From assembly GCA_028277365.1 (NCBI GenBank), contig JANQGK010000046.1:1-36174 (forward strand): a DNA stretch of 36,174 nucleotides, read 5' to 3'. This DNA comes from Halieaceae bacterium (GTDB taxonomy: Bacteria > Pseudomonadota > Gammaproteobacteria > Pseudomonadales > Halieaceae). Positions 8,470-17,640 of this stretch are shown here, piece by piece (the stretch's first letter is position 1; the number at the start of each line of letters is the position of its first letter). A program made the translations under genes and the position numbers. The notes beneath the pieces were generated by a model. That model did no database searches. It was not told the origin of the DNA and was given only the letters and a program-made list of their open reading frames with translations.

Positions 8470-11004
8470 ATGACGGAATTGCGGCAGTTCAGCTTTATCA
8501 AGCTCGTCCTCACAGGGCTTTTCCTGGCGGCAGTCAGCGCCTGTGGCGGCGGTGGCGGTGGCCCCGGCTTCGTCGGCGGTGGTATCGACGACCCTGGCAC
8601 GGGTGGTGGCGGGGGCACCGGCGGCGTATCGATTACCTTGACTGATACCGACGGCAACCCGACAAACACGGTTAGCGAGTCCAGCCCTGGCATTGTCCTG
8701 GTGACAGTGGGTAGCGCTGGCATTCTGGTGAGCGTGACCACGACCGTTGGCGCAATCGCACCTGCATCAGGCCTTTCCAATGAAGACGGTGTCGCCAGTT
8801 TCGTGTTAGAAGCCAACGATCAGTCCGGCGCGGGTACCGTCACCGCGACCACTACTGGCGGCGAAGCGTCACTGAATTTCCAAATCGAATCTGTCAACGC
8901 AGGCAACAATGTTCTGGTGCTGGCGCTCACTGACAACGCAGGCAATCCGACCAATAATATTACTGATATCAGTCCAGCTACCCTGACGGTCACGGCAAGG
9001 GACGCATTCGGGCAAGCTGTGGCGAACGAGATTGTTACTGCGACCGCCTCGCTGGGTGTGCTGGCGCCTGACTCCGGCAGCGCCCTGACTGACCTGACCG
9101 GTGTTGCGACTTTCACGATCAGCTCCGGTGGGTCGCTGGGCGCCGGCAGCGCCACGGCAACACTCGGTGGCGCATCTGCCTCTGTGAACTATCAGATCGG
9201 TGAGGCCAACCTGCGTATTGGCCGTTTCGATGGGGGCAATTTCGTAGAGGGAGAAATTCAGGCCGGCGCCACATCGCTTCCGGCGGCGGGTTCCACTCCA
9301 TTGTCCGTCACCGTGGTGGAGCCCGATGACTCGGTGGTTACCACGGTTGTGCCAGTGCAGTTCTCCAGCGGTTGTGCCAGTCTTTCACCGCCGCTGGCGG
9401 AGCTTCCCTCGGAGGTCAATACGGTCAATGGCGTCGCCACGGCCACTTTCACCTCGGCGGGATGTACCGGCACCGACACCGTCACCGCAGCCATCGTGCA
9501 GGGCAATACTCAGACGGCCGCTGTCACGTTGACGATCGCCACCGCGGACGTCAATTCGATTGCGTTCCTCGATGCTGAACCACAAACCATCGCGCTACAG
9601 GGCACAGGGGGCGCGGGGCGCTCCGAGACATCTTCAGTGTCTTTCCAGGTACTGGATACCACCGGTGCGCCGGCGTCAGGCGTCGATGTAGCCTTCACCC
9701 TGTCAACCACCATCGGCGGACTCAGTCTCACCAATCCAGAAGCGACCACCAATGAACAGGGAATCGCTCGGGCCATTGTACAGGCTGGCAACGTTTCAAC
9801 CTCCGTGCGGGTTACCGCCACTATTGACGTGAGCGGCGCCCAGCTGAGCACAGTCTCTGACCGTCTTATCGTCAGTACCGGTCTGCCCGACCAGAACTCC
9901 GTATCCATGGCAGCGGAGACGCTCAACCCGGGCGGGGGTCGTGATGACGGTGTGACGACGGTGGTCACGGTGCGGATGGCCGACAAATTCAACAACCCGG
10001 TTCCAGATGGCACCGTGGCCTTCTTCACCAGCGAGTACGGCGCCATCGAGGATAGCTGTGAGCTGACAGGCGGCGGCTGTAGCGTCACCTGGACCAGCCA
10101 GGAGCCGCGCCTACCGCTGATTTACAATGACACCACCGGTACGGATCCATTTGTCTCCACCATATTCAATCGCCCCTGTCTGTACCTCGCCGGTGCCCCC
10201 TCCGGGCTCCCATGTCCGCTGGAGGCGAGTGTCACCGATCCGGGCCCAATCATCGGCCGCCTCAGTGCCATCACCGTGATCGCGGTGGGTGAGGAGAGCT
10301 TTATTGATACCAATGGCAACGGTCTCTACGATGTGGGTGAACCTTTCGATGACCTGCCGGAGGCTTGGCTCGACAAGAACGACAATGGCCAGTTCGACAA
10401 TACGCCGCCGCTGTGCACCATCAATCGCGCCACGCAGGCTGGGCGCCTCTGCGCCGAAGGCCAGGAGGAAATCTTCTTCGACTTCGACGAGGACGGCGTC
10501 TACGATCAGGCCAACGGCATCTACAACGGGTCGCTCTGTCCCCAGGCGCTGGCGGATGCAGGCCAGTGTTCACAACAGCTGCTTCACGTTCGACGCCGCA
10601 GTTTGATCATGATGTCGGGGGAAACACAGTTTGTTGGATTCTATGAGAATGTTGATCCGGACCCCGGCGACGGCGTATTCGTGGCCAGGCAGGTCGTGAG
10701 CACCGGAGTCTTTATGGCGTCCGGTGGCGGGGCACGTAGTTTTGAAGTGGCTGTGTCCGATGAATTCAACAATCCTCCGCCGGCAGGCGCGTCCATCACG
10801 GTCTCCGCGAATGGCTGCGAGATCATTGGCGGTGACACGGATACGGTGCCGTCCTTTGCTTCCACCGGTGCGTATCGCGTGGGCTTCACCGTGCGGAACC
10901 AAAGCGACAACACGGAAGATCTCGATGGGGAGATTACGATCACGGTTGATGTCGCTGGAAGATCGGAGACGTTCTTTGTGGGCTGTGTCGACGAGGCCGG
11001 CTGA
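8470..11004 (+). CDS. Large lipoprotein with bacterial Ig-like (Big-1/invasin-like) repeats
   Basis: Lipobox LAAVSAC followed by Gly-rich linker; repeated VTVTAxDxxG...G.ATFTxSS units; Asp-rich motifs DTNGNGLYDVGEPFDD, DKNDNGQFD, DFDEDGVYD; ATG at 8470. Confidence 0.8.
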   Translation: MTELRQFSFIKLVLTGLFLAAVSACGGGGGGPGFVGGGIDDPGTGGGGGTGGVSITLTDTDGNPTNTVSESSPGIVLVTVGSAGILVSVTTTVGAIAPASGLSNEDGVASFVLEANDQSGAGTVTATTTGGEASLNFQIESVNAGNNVLVLALTDNAGNPTNNITDISPATLTVTARDAFGQAVANEIVTATASLGVLAPDSGSALTDLTGVATFTISSGGSLGAGSATATLGGASASVNYQIGEANLRIGRFDGGNFVEGEIQAGATSLPAAGSTPLSVTVVEPDDSVVTTVVPVQFSSGCASLSPPLAELPSEVNTVNGVATATFTSAGCTGTDTVTAAIVQGNTQTAAVTLTIATADVNSIAFLDAEPQTIALQGTGGAGRSETSSVSFQVLDTTGAPASGVDVAFTLSTTIGGLSLTNPEATTNEQGIARAIVQAGNVSTSVRVTATIDVSGAQLSTVSDRLIVSTGLPDQNSVSMAAETLNPGGGRDDGVTTVVTVRMADKFNNPVPDGTVAFFTSEYGAIEDSCELTGGGCSVTWTSQEPRLPLIYNDTTGTDPFVSTIFNRPCLYLAGAPSGLPCPLEASVTDPGPIIGRLSAITVIAVGEESFIDTNGNGLYDVGEPFDDLPEAWLDKNDNGQFDNTPPLCTINRATQAGRLCAEGQEEIFFDFDEDGVYDQANGIYNGSLCPQALADAGQCSQQLLHVRRRSLIMMSGETQFVGFYENVDPDPGDGVFVARQVVSTGVFMASGGGARSFEVAVSDEFNNPPPAGASITVSANGCEIIGGDTDTVPSFASTGAYRVGFTVRNQSDNTEDLDGEITITVDVAGRSETFFVGCVDEAG

Positions 11005-11013
11005 TTAAGTTGA

Positions 11014-11040
11014 GAAAGCGGGCACCGCCCGCTTTCTTTT
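11014..11040 (+). terminator. Intrinsic terminator
   Basis: GAAAGCGGGC ACC GCCCGCTTTC TTTT. Confidence 0.88.
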
Positions 11041-11115
11041 GGCACATCAAACTATCAACTAGTAGGCTATAGTAGAAGCAGTGTTGGTAGTGCCGCATAG
11101 CTAAGGAGGTAGACC

Positions 11116-12378
11116 ATGCCCGAAGCGCCCGCCAAGTGCCCCCACGTTGACCTGACCGACCCCGACGCTTTCAAGGGTGGAATGCCCCGCGAGGCCTTTA
11201 GCTACCTGCGCCGCGAAGCGCCCGTGTACTGGCATGAGGACCCTGCCCAGGGCCGCGGATTCTGGGCCGTGACTCGCCATGCGGACCTGGACTATATCTC
11301 CAAGAACCCGCAGATCTTCTCCTCTGAAGTGGAAACCTGCTTTTTGCACGAGCACGATGAGGAAACCCTGCCGTTCATGCAGCTTCAACTCATTAACATG
11401 GACCCGCCCAAGCACCTCAAGTACCGACGCCTGGTGCGCAATGCCTTTACGCCCAAGGCGGTGGACTCCTACGAGGCGCGGTTTCGGGAAGTGGCGCGAG
11501 AGATAGTAACGGCGGCGGTGGAGGGTGGCCGCTGCGAGTTCGTCGAGGAGGTCGCCGCCGAGCTGCCGTTGATCGCCATCTGCGAATTGATGGGTGTGCC
11601 ACTGGACCGGCGCCGGCGCATTTTCGAGCTCACCAACATCATGATCGGTATGGACGACCCGGAGCTGGCCACCACCCAGGAAGAGGGCATGATGGCGATG
11701 ATGGAAATGTTCGGCATTGCCCAGGAGCTGGCGGCTGAGCACCGGGCCAATCCCCAGGAGGATATCGTCAACGTGCTGCTCACAGGCACTGTGGAGGACG
11801 AGCCGCTCACCGACGACGAATTCTGCTACTTCTTCCTGATGCTCATCGTGGCCGGCAACGAGACCACCCGCACGGTCACCAGCCACGGTATGCGCCTGCT
11901 GATGGAAACCGGCCAGTACCAGGCCCTGCAGGAGCATCCGGAATGGCTGGAAGGCGCAATCGAGGAGTTTCTGCGCTACAACCCCGCCGTAATCGCCTTC
12001 CGCCGTACTGCAGTCGAAGACGCCGAAATCGGCGGCCAGAAGATCAGCAAGGGTGACAAGGTGCATATGTTCTACGGTGCCGCCAGTGCCGACGAGGCGG
12101 TGTTCGAGGACGGCGACCGTTTCGATATCACCCGGGCCGACCGGGAGGACGTGCGCAACAATCACCGCGCTTTCGGAATCGGTGAGCACTTCTGCCTGGG
12201 TTCCCACCTGGCGCGCCTTGAGCTGCGGGTGATTTTTGAAGAGATCCTCAGCCGCATCGCCAACCCGGCGTTCGATGGCGAGATTCGCTGGCTGCGCTCC
12301 AACTTCATCAACGGCATCAAGGCCATGCCAATTCGCTTTGACGTTTTGCCCGCCGCCGGAGAGCATACAGCGAGCTAG
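11116..12378 (+). CDS. Cytochrome P450
   Basis: AGNETTRT I-helix; ERFxR-region; FGIGEHFCLGSHLARLE heme loop; AAGGAGGT Shine-Dalgarno at 11103. Confidence 0.95.
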   Translation: MPEAPAKCPHVDLTDPDAFKGGMPREAFSYLRREAPVYWHEDPAQGRGFWAVTRHADLDYISKNPQIFSSEVETCFLHEHDEETLPFMQLQLINMDPPKHLKYRRLVRNAFTPKAVDSYEARFREVAREIVTAAVEGGRCEFVEEVAAELPLIAICELMGVPLDRRRRIFELTNIMIGMDDPELATTQEEGMMAMMEMFGIAQELAAEHRANPQEDIVNVLLTGTVEDEPLTDDEFCYFFLMLIVAGNETTRTVTSHGMRLLMETGQYQALQEHPEWLEGAIEEFLRYNPAVIAFRRTAVEDAEIGGQKISKGDKVHMFYGAASADEAVFEDGDRFDITRADREDVRNNHRAFGIGEHFCLGSHLARLELRVIFEEILSRIANPAFDGEIRWLRSNFINGIKAMPIRFDVLPAAGEHTAS

Positions 12379-12401
12379 ACAGTCACTGACAGGGGCAATC
12401 T

Positions 12402-13382
12402 ATGCGCGCCATTGCCATCTCAGAACCCGGCGCTCCCGAGGTTCTCGTGCTTACCGAACTGCCGGACCCGAGCCCCGGGCCGGGCGAGGTACTCATCAAG
12501 GTTCATGCCGCGGGCCTCAACCGCGCTGATATCGTGCAGCGCCAGGGCTTCTATCCGCCGCCACCGGGCGCACCGGACACGCCGGGACTGGAGGTCGCCG
12601 GCACGGTCGCGGCTCTCGGTGAGGGCGTGGACGCCTGGTCGGAAGGGGACCGGGTCTGCGCACTACTGGCAGGTGGCGGCTACGCGGAATTGGCGGTTGC
12701 GGCCGCCGCCGAGTGCCTGCCCATCCCGGATGAGATGAGCTTTGAAGAGGCGGCGGGGTTGCCGGAAACCGTACTCACGGTCTGGTCCAACGTCATGCAG
12801 CGCGCCGCTATCCGGCCCGGTGAGAGCTTCCTGGTGCATGGCGGCAGCAGCGGTATTGGTACCTCGGCCATCCAGATGCTGACTGCCTACGGCTGCCCGG
12901 TGTACGCCACCGCCGGTTCCGCCGAGAAGGTCGAAGTGTGTGAGGCTCTGGGCGCCCGGCTGTGCGTTAACTACCGAGAGCAGGATTTCGTCGAAGTGAT
13001 TACCGGGGCCACCGAGGGCCGGGGCGTCGATGTCATCCTGGACATGGTGGGGGGCGACTATGTTGATCGCAATATCCAGCTGGCGGCGGTGAACGGCCGT
13101 ATCGTCAACATCGCCTACCTGCAGGGCTCGCAGGTCACCGCCAACCTGATGCCTGTAATGCTCAAGCGCCTGGTACTGACCGGTTCCACCCTGAGAGCTC
13201 GCGAGCCTGAGTTCAAGGCGGCGCTGGTGGCGGAGGTGAGGGAGAAGGCCTGGCCGTGGCTCGACGACGGCACTCTGCAGCCGGTCATTCACCAGGTGTT
13301 CTCCTTCGCCGAGGCTGTAGATGCGCACCGGGTGATGGAATCCAGTGCCCATATCGGCAAACTGATCCTCAGCTGGGATTAG
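12402..13382 (+). CDS. NAD(P)H-quinone oxidoreductase (zinc-less MDR family)
   Basis: MRAIAISEPGAPEVL...GLNRADIVQRQGFYPPPPGAPDTPGLEVAGTV...VHGGSSGIGTSAIQ. Confidence 0.92.
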   Translation: MRAIAISEPGAPEVLVLTELPDPSPGPGEVLIKVHAAGLNRADIVQRQGFYPPPPGAPDTPGLEVAGTVAALGEGVDAWSEGDRVCALLAGGGYAELAVAAAAECLPIPDEMSFEEAAGLPETVLTVWSNVMQRAAIRPGESFLVHGGSSGIGTSAIQMLTAYGCPVYATAGSAEKVEVCEALGARLCVNYREQDFVEVITGATEGRGVDVILDMVGGDYVDRNIQLAAVNGRIVNIAYLQGSQVTANLMPVMLKRLVLTGSTLRAREPEFKAALVAEVREKAWPWLDDGTLQPVIHQVFSFAEAVDAHRVMESSAHIGKLILSWD

Positions 13383-13395
13383 GCCGCTGGACTAC

Positions 13396-14151
13396 TTGAG
13401 CATCGATGAGGCCAGGTACCGCGACGGGCTGCGGCTGGTGTTGACCGCCGGCCTGCCGGGGCCCTGGGGTGAGGCCATCAAGTCGGTCCTGGCGGTCAAG
13501 CAGTTGCGCTATGTGGCGGCCGGTCAGGAAGCTGGCGGTGAAAACACCGCTCTGGTGGCATGGACGGGGCAGGCCAGCGCGCCGGTGCTCGCCTGGAACG
13601 ACACTCCGCCGCGGATCAGCTGGCTGGCACAGCTGGAGCTGGTTGAGTCACTGGAGCCGCGACGGCCGCTGCTGGGCCGGGCGCCTGCGCAGCGGGCGCA
13701 GGTGGTGGGCCTGTGTCACGGCATTGCCGGTGAGGACGGCCTGGGCTGGAATCGCCGCACCCAGCTGACGGGCACAGTGATCAGCCGCGGTGAGGCGCCA
13801 CCCTATATGCAGCGCATGGCAGACCGCTACGGTTATTCAGAGGTGGCTTTTGCCGCCTCTGAAGGCAAGCTGGTGGCAACCCTGAACTGGCTGCGGAATT
13901 GCCTGGCCGTGCAGGCCGGGCAGGGCAGCGACTATCTGGTGGGCGCAGAACTGAGCGCAGCGGACCTGTACCTGGCCAATTTCCTCGGCATGCTGGACCC
14001 GCTGCCGGAGTCGATGAACCCCATGCCGCCACAAATGCGCAGCGCTTACAGCTATCGTAGCGAGGCGCTGGAAGCGGCACTGGACCCGCTGTTGCTGCAG
14101 CACCGGGAGCGGATCTACGCGCGGCATATCAAGACCCCACTGGACTTTTAG
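13396..14151 (+). CDS. Glutathione S-transferase-like protein (TTG start)
   Basis: PGPWGEAIKSVLAVKQLRY...APVLAWNDTPPRISWLAQLE...LSAADLYLANFLGML. Confidence 0.75.
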   Translation: MSIDEARYRDGLRLVLTAGLPGPWGEAIKSVLAVKQLRYVAAGQEAGGENTALVAWTGQASAPVLAWNDTPPRISWLAQLELVESLEPRRPLLGRAPAQRAQVVGLCHGIAGEDGLGWNRRTQLTGTVISRGEAPPYMQRMADRYGYSEVAFAASEGKLVATLNWLRNCLAVQAGQGSDYLVGAELSAADLYLANFLGMLDPLPESMNPMPPQMRSAYSYRSEALEAALDPLLLQHRERIYARHIKTPLDF

Positions 14152-14163
14152 GAACACATCACA

Positions 14164-14616
14164 ATGCTTTCACAACAGGAGATATCCGACCGGCTGGAGA
14201 TACAAGACCTCTGCTATCGCTACGCGGACCTGATCGACAGCAAGCGATTCGATGCCCTGGCGAGCGAGGTGTTTACCGAGGATGCGCATATCGATTACAG
14301 CGTCTTCGGAGGCAGTGTCGGTGGCGTCGGCGAGACCATCGAATTCCTCAAGCAGGCCCTTACGGATGAGGCGTTTCCGGCGCATCAGCATCTCAATGCG
14401 AACATCCGCATCGAGCTGGCTGGGGACGAGGCCAGCGGCCGGGTGATGTGCTTCAACCCCCAGGAAATGAGCCTGCCGGGAGGCGGCACCCAGCTGTTCA
14501 TGCTGGGCTTGTGGTACGTGGACCACTACCGGCGCACCGGCGTCGGCTGGCGTATCGCCTCCCGCGTCGAGGAGAAAAGCTGGGTGTTCAATACCCCCGA
14601 CTTTATGTCGCTATAG
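14164..14616 (+). CDS. SnoaL/NTF2-like family protein
   Basis: EIQDLCYRYADLIDSKRFDALASEVFTEDAHIDYS... Confidence 0.85.
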   Translation: MLSQQEISDRLEIQDLCYRYADLIDSKRFDALASEVFTEDAHIDYSVFGGSVGGVGETIEFLKQALTDEAFPAHQHLNANIRIELAGDEASGRVMCFNPQEMSLPGGGTQLFMLGLWYVDHYRRTGVGWRIASRVEEKSWVFNTPDFMSL

Positions 14617-14720
14617 TCGAAGCGAGAGACTAATCGGCGCTAATTGACTGCCGATTCTGTCCAGGTTTTGTCCGCCTTTTTGACTGCGGATGCAGCTTCA
14701 GCAGAGCCGAAGGCGGGCTG

Positions 14721-15221
14721 CTAGGCGACCCGGGAGTCTTCTTTCCAACGGCTGATGCTGGTCAGCTCCATGCGGCTGACGCAGTCGGCGAGGGAGTTCT
14801 CCAGTCCGGCAATGGCGTCCTCGCCGAGCTGCTGCAGGTAAAAACCACGCACCTCATCAACGGCCTCAGCGCTGTCGCGCATCAGGTCCAAACCGCGCTG
14901 AGTCGGTCGGATTTTCTTAGCGCGGCGGTCGCTGCCGTCAATGTCGCGCACGATGTAGCCGATGCGCTCCATCTCCTTGAGCATCTTGCCCATGGCCTGC
15001 TGCGTCACGTGGGCCCGCTCCGCTAGCTCTGTGACGCGTACCGCGCCTTCGCTGAGGTTCGCAAATACGGTGAAATGGGAGGGTCGGATAAGCGGGTGAT
15101 CGCGCTCGTGCAGTAGACCCATAACGCGCCGTTCGTAGTCCCTGCCGAACTCCAAGAGGAGGCGGCCCAGGTTGGTGGACAAGTGCGGTTTTCGGTCCGT
15201 TGATGTGACTTCCTTAATCAT
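14721..15221 (-). CDS. MarR family transcriptional regulator
   Basis: wHTH ...VTELAERAHVTQQAMGKMLKEMERIGYIVRDIDGSDRRAKKIRPTQRGLDL; likely ATG at 15221. Confidence 0.88.
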   Translation of the reverse strand: MIKEVTSTDRKPHLSTNLGRLLLEFGRDYERRVMGLLHERDHPLIRPSHFTVFANLSEGAVRVTELAERAHVTQQAMGKMLKEMERIGYIVRDIDGSDRRAKKIRPTQRGLDLMRDSAEAVDEVRGFYLQQLGEDAIAGLENSLADCVSRMELTSISRWKEDSRVA

Positions 15222-15286
15222 TTTTCTACCCCTGAAGACATACCTGTCTTCCATCAGTGTTGCCCGCGAGCATTTGTCGTGTACCG

Positions 15287-15303
15287 CTAATTAGCTTAAT
15301 TAG
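15287..15303. promoter_or_regulatory. Candidate MarR-type operator palindrome
   Basis: CTAATTA GCT TAATTAG perfect 7-3-7 inverted repeat upstream of the marR gene. Confidence 0.5.
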
Positions 15304-15388
15304 GATAGGTTGTTTTGCCAACTCCCGGTACGCAGGGTAGTTGCGTCAGGGTATGATGCGCCGGTTTGCGATTCGAACTGGGGTATCA

Positions 15389-16171
15389 ATGGCGAAAATC
15401 ATCACCTGCAACACCAACGGCATCCGCGCGGCCGCCCGCAAGGGCTTTTTCGACTGGCTGGCAAAACAAGACGCTGACGTGGTCTGCATCCAGGAGACTA
15501 AGGCCCAGGTCCACCAGTTGGAGGACCCGGTGTTTCACCCTGAGGGCTACTTCTGCACCTATAATGACGCTGTCAAGCCGGGTTACAGCGGCACTGCGGT
15601 CTATTCCCGGGTTAAGCCCCGGAAAATAACCACGACTCTGGGTTGGGAGCCCCTGGACGGCGAGGGGCGCTATATTCAGGCCGACTATGATCGCTTCAGC
15701 GTGATCGCCCTGTACGTGCCTTCCGGCTCCAGCAGTGAACAGGCGCAGCAGAAAAAATACCGCTTCATGGACCAGTTCTACGAGCACCTGCGGGCCTTGC
15801 GCCGCAAGCGCCGGGAGTTCGTGATCTGTGCCGACTGGAACATCTGCCATAAGGAAATCGATCTCAAGAACTGGCGCTCGAACCAGAAGAATTCCGGCTT
15901 CCTCCCCGAGGAGCGGGCCTGGTTGGACCGGGTCTACGACGAGCTCGGCTATATCGACTCGTTTCGCCTGGTGAACCAGGACCCGGACGAGTACACCTGG
16001 TGGTCCAACCGCGGCCAGGCCTGGGCCAAGAACGTGGGCTGGCGGCTGGATTATCAGATGATCACTCCGGGACTCAAACACCGCGTCCGCAGCGCCGATA
16101 TCTATCGCGACGAACGCTTCTCCGACCACGCGCCGCACACCATGGTGTTTGATTGGGATATAGACCCCTGA
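15389..16171 (+). CDS. Exodeoxyribonuclease III / Crc-like EEP nuclease
   Basis: TNGI, QETK, ADWNICHKEID and FSDHAP catalytic motifs; RRKRREF..KNWR..GFLPEERAWLD resembles the Crc subfamily. Confidence 0.9.
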   Translation: MAKIITCNTNGIRAAARKGFFDWLAKQDADVVCIQETKAQVHQLEDPVFHPEGYFCTYNDAVKPGYSGTAVYSRVKPRKITTTLGWEPLDGEGRYIQADYDRFSVIALYVPSGSSSEQAQQKKYRFMDQFYEHLRALRRKRREFVICADWNICHKEIDLKNWRSNQKNSGFLPEERAWLDRVYDELGYIDSFRLVNQDPDEYTWWSNRGQAWAKNVGWRLDYQMITPGLKHRVRSADIYRDERFSDHAPHTMVFDWDIDP

Positions 16172-16205
16172 TACATTGTGCGCCCGCTTCAATAAGGGTT
16201 TTTCC

Positions 16206-16538
16206 ATGAGTTTGTTCGTAGCCAATGCCCACGCCCAGGCGGCGGGCCAGCCGGCCCCCGGCGGTGAGATGTTCCAGATTGTTTTCCTCATCGGCCTGTT
16301 TGTGCTCTTCTACTTCATCGCCATTCGGCCCCAGCGCAAGCGGCAGAAAGAGCACGCGGACATGGTCGCTGCCCTGGAGAAGGGCAATGAGGTGATTACC
16401 ACCAGCGGCATTCTCGGGAAGATCACCCGCCTGGAGGACAATTTCGTGGTTCTGCAGGTCGCGGACAACGTGGAGCTGAAATTCCAGCGCTCCTACATCA
16501 ACGCAGTACTCCCCAAGGGGACGCTCAAGTCCATTTAG
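16206..16538 (+). CDS. yajC: Preprotein translocase subunit YajC
   Basis: FYFIAIRPQRKRQKEHADMVAALEKGNEVITTSGILGKI. Confidence 0.92.
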   Translation: MSLFVANAHAQAAGQPAPGGEMFQIVFLIGLFVLFYFIAIRPQRKRQKEHADMVAALEKGNEVITTSGILGKITRLEDNFVVLQVADNVELKFQRSYINAVLPKGTLKSI

Positions 16539-16539
16539 A

Positions 16540-17548
16540 GTGCCCGCCAAGGGTCCCGCTGGCGCGGCTGCCCACGCCGCTGCAGCCGCTGGAGCGCCTC
16601 AGCAGCGCGCTGGGCAACGGGCATCGCATTTGGGTCAAGCGCGATGATTTAACCGATGCTGCCATCAGCGGCAACAAGCTGCGCAAGCTGGAGTTCGTTA
16701 CCGCCGCCGCCCGGGAGCAGGGCTGCGACACTCTGATCACCTGTGGCGGCGTCCAGTCAAACCACTGTCGCGCCACCGCCCTGGTGGGCGCCCGGCTGGG
16801 CTTAAAGGTACACCTCATACTGCGCGGAGAAGCCCCGGCGGAGCCCGATGGCAATCTGTTGCTGGGCCACCTGGCTGGGGCGACCATATCCCACTATCCG
16901 AAGCGCCAGTACGTGGCGGAGCTGCCGGAGCTGTTTGACTACTGGCGAGCGCGCTACGAGGTTGCGGGCCACAAAGCGCTTTGCATCCCGACCGGCGCCA
17001 GCGATGGCCTGGGCATCTGGGGCTATCTGGCCGGGGCCGCCGAGCTCGCTGAAGATATGCGCCGGGCCGGGCTCGACCAGGCCCACTGGGTCTGCGCCAC
17101 CGGTAGCGGCGGCACCCAGGCAGGCTTGACCCTGGGCGCCGCCCTGGAGGGCCTGGCGGTGGACGTCTGGGGTTTTAATGTCTGCGATGACGAGGCCTGG
17201 TTCCTCAACAAGATCGCGGAGGATATCGCCGATTGGCAGCGGCGCTATCCCGCCGCCCTGTCCGGCCCGCTACCGGAATACCGGCCGCGGGTGGTGGACG
17301 GCTATGTGGGTCCCGGCTACGGGCGCGCTACTCCCCAGGTGTTTGCCACTATCGCCGAGCTGGCCCGACGGGAAGGGCTGGTGCTCGACCCGGTATACAC
17401 GGGCAAAGCCTTCCACGGTATGCTGGAGGAAATCCGCCGCGGCCGCTTCGCCGGGCGCCGTGATATCATTTTTGTGCACACCGGGGGGATCTTCGGTTTG
17501 TTCCCGCAGCGCGGGGAGTTTGACTTCTCCAGACAGGGCGTAGCGTAA
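16540..17548 (+). pseudogene. D-cysteine desulfhydrase / ACC deaminase-like PLP enzyme with apparent N-terminal frameshift
   Basis: Readable in frame from ~16553: VPLARLPTPLQPLERLS...VKRDDLTDAAISGNKLRKLEF...GGVQSNH...; no ATG/GTG/TTG in that frame before 16784; GTG at 16540 is in another frame. Confidence 0.7.
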
Positions 17549-17580
17549 CGCCCCGCAGCGCGGGGAGTTTGACTTCTCCA
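17503..17580 (+). repeat. Direct repeat (29 bp x2, 49-bp offset) at the 3' end of the D-cysteine desulfhydrase gene
   Basis: CCCGCAGCGCGGGGAGTTTGACTTCTCCA at 17503-17531 and 17552-17580. Confidence 0.95.
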
Positions 17581-17640
17581 ACCACGTTTGAAGCCGCGGT
17601 GTTCTGGTAAGCTCTGCAAGGTGAACTCATCGGTATAGCC

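Noticed and set aside
11101-12366. 421-aa minus ORF opposite the P450
   Set aside because: Antisense shadow; P450 heme and I-helix motifs are on the + strand
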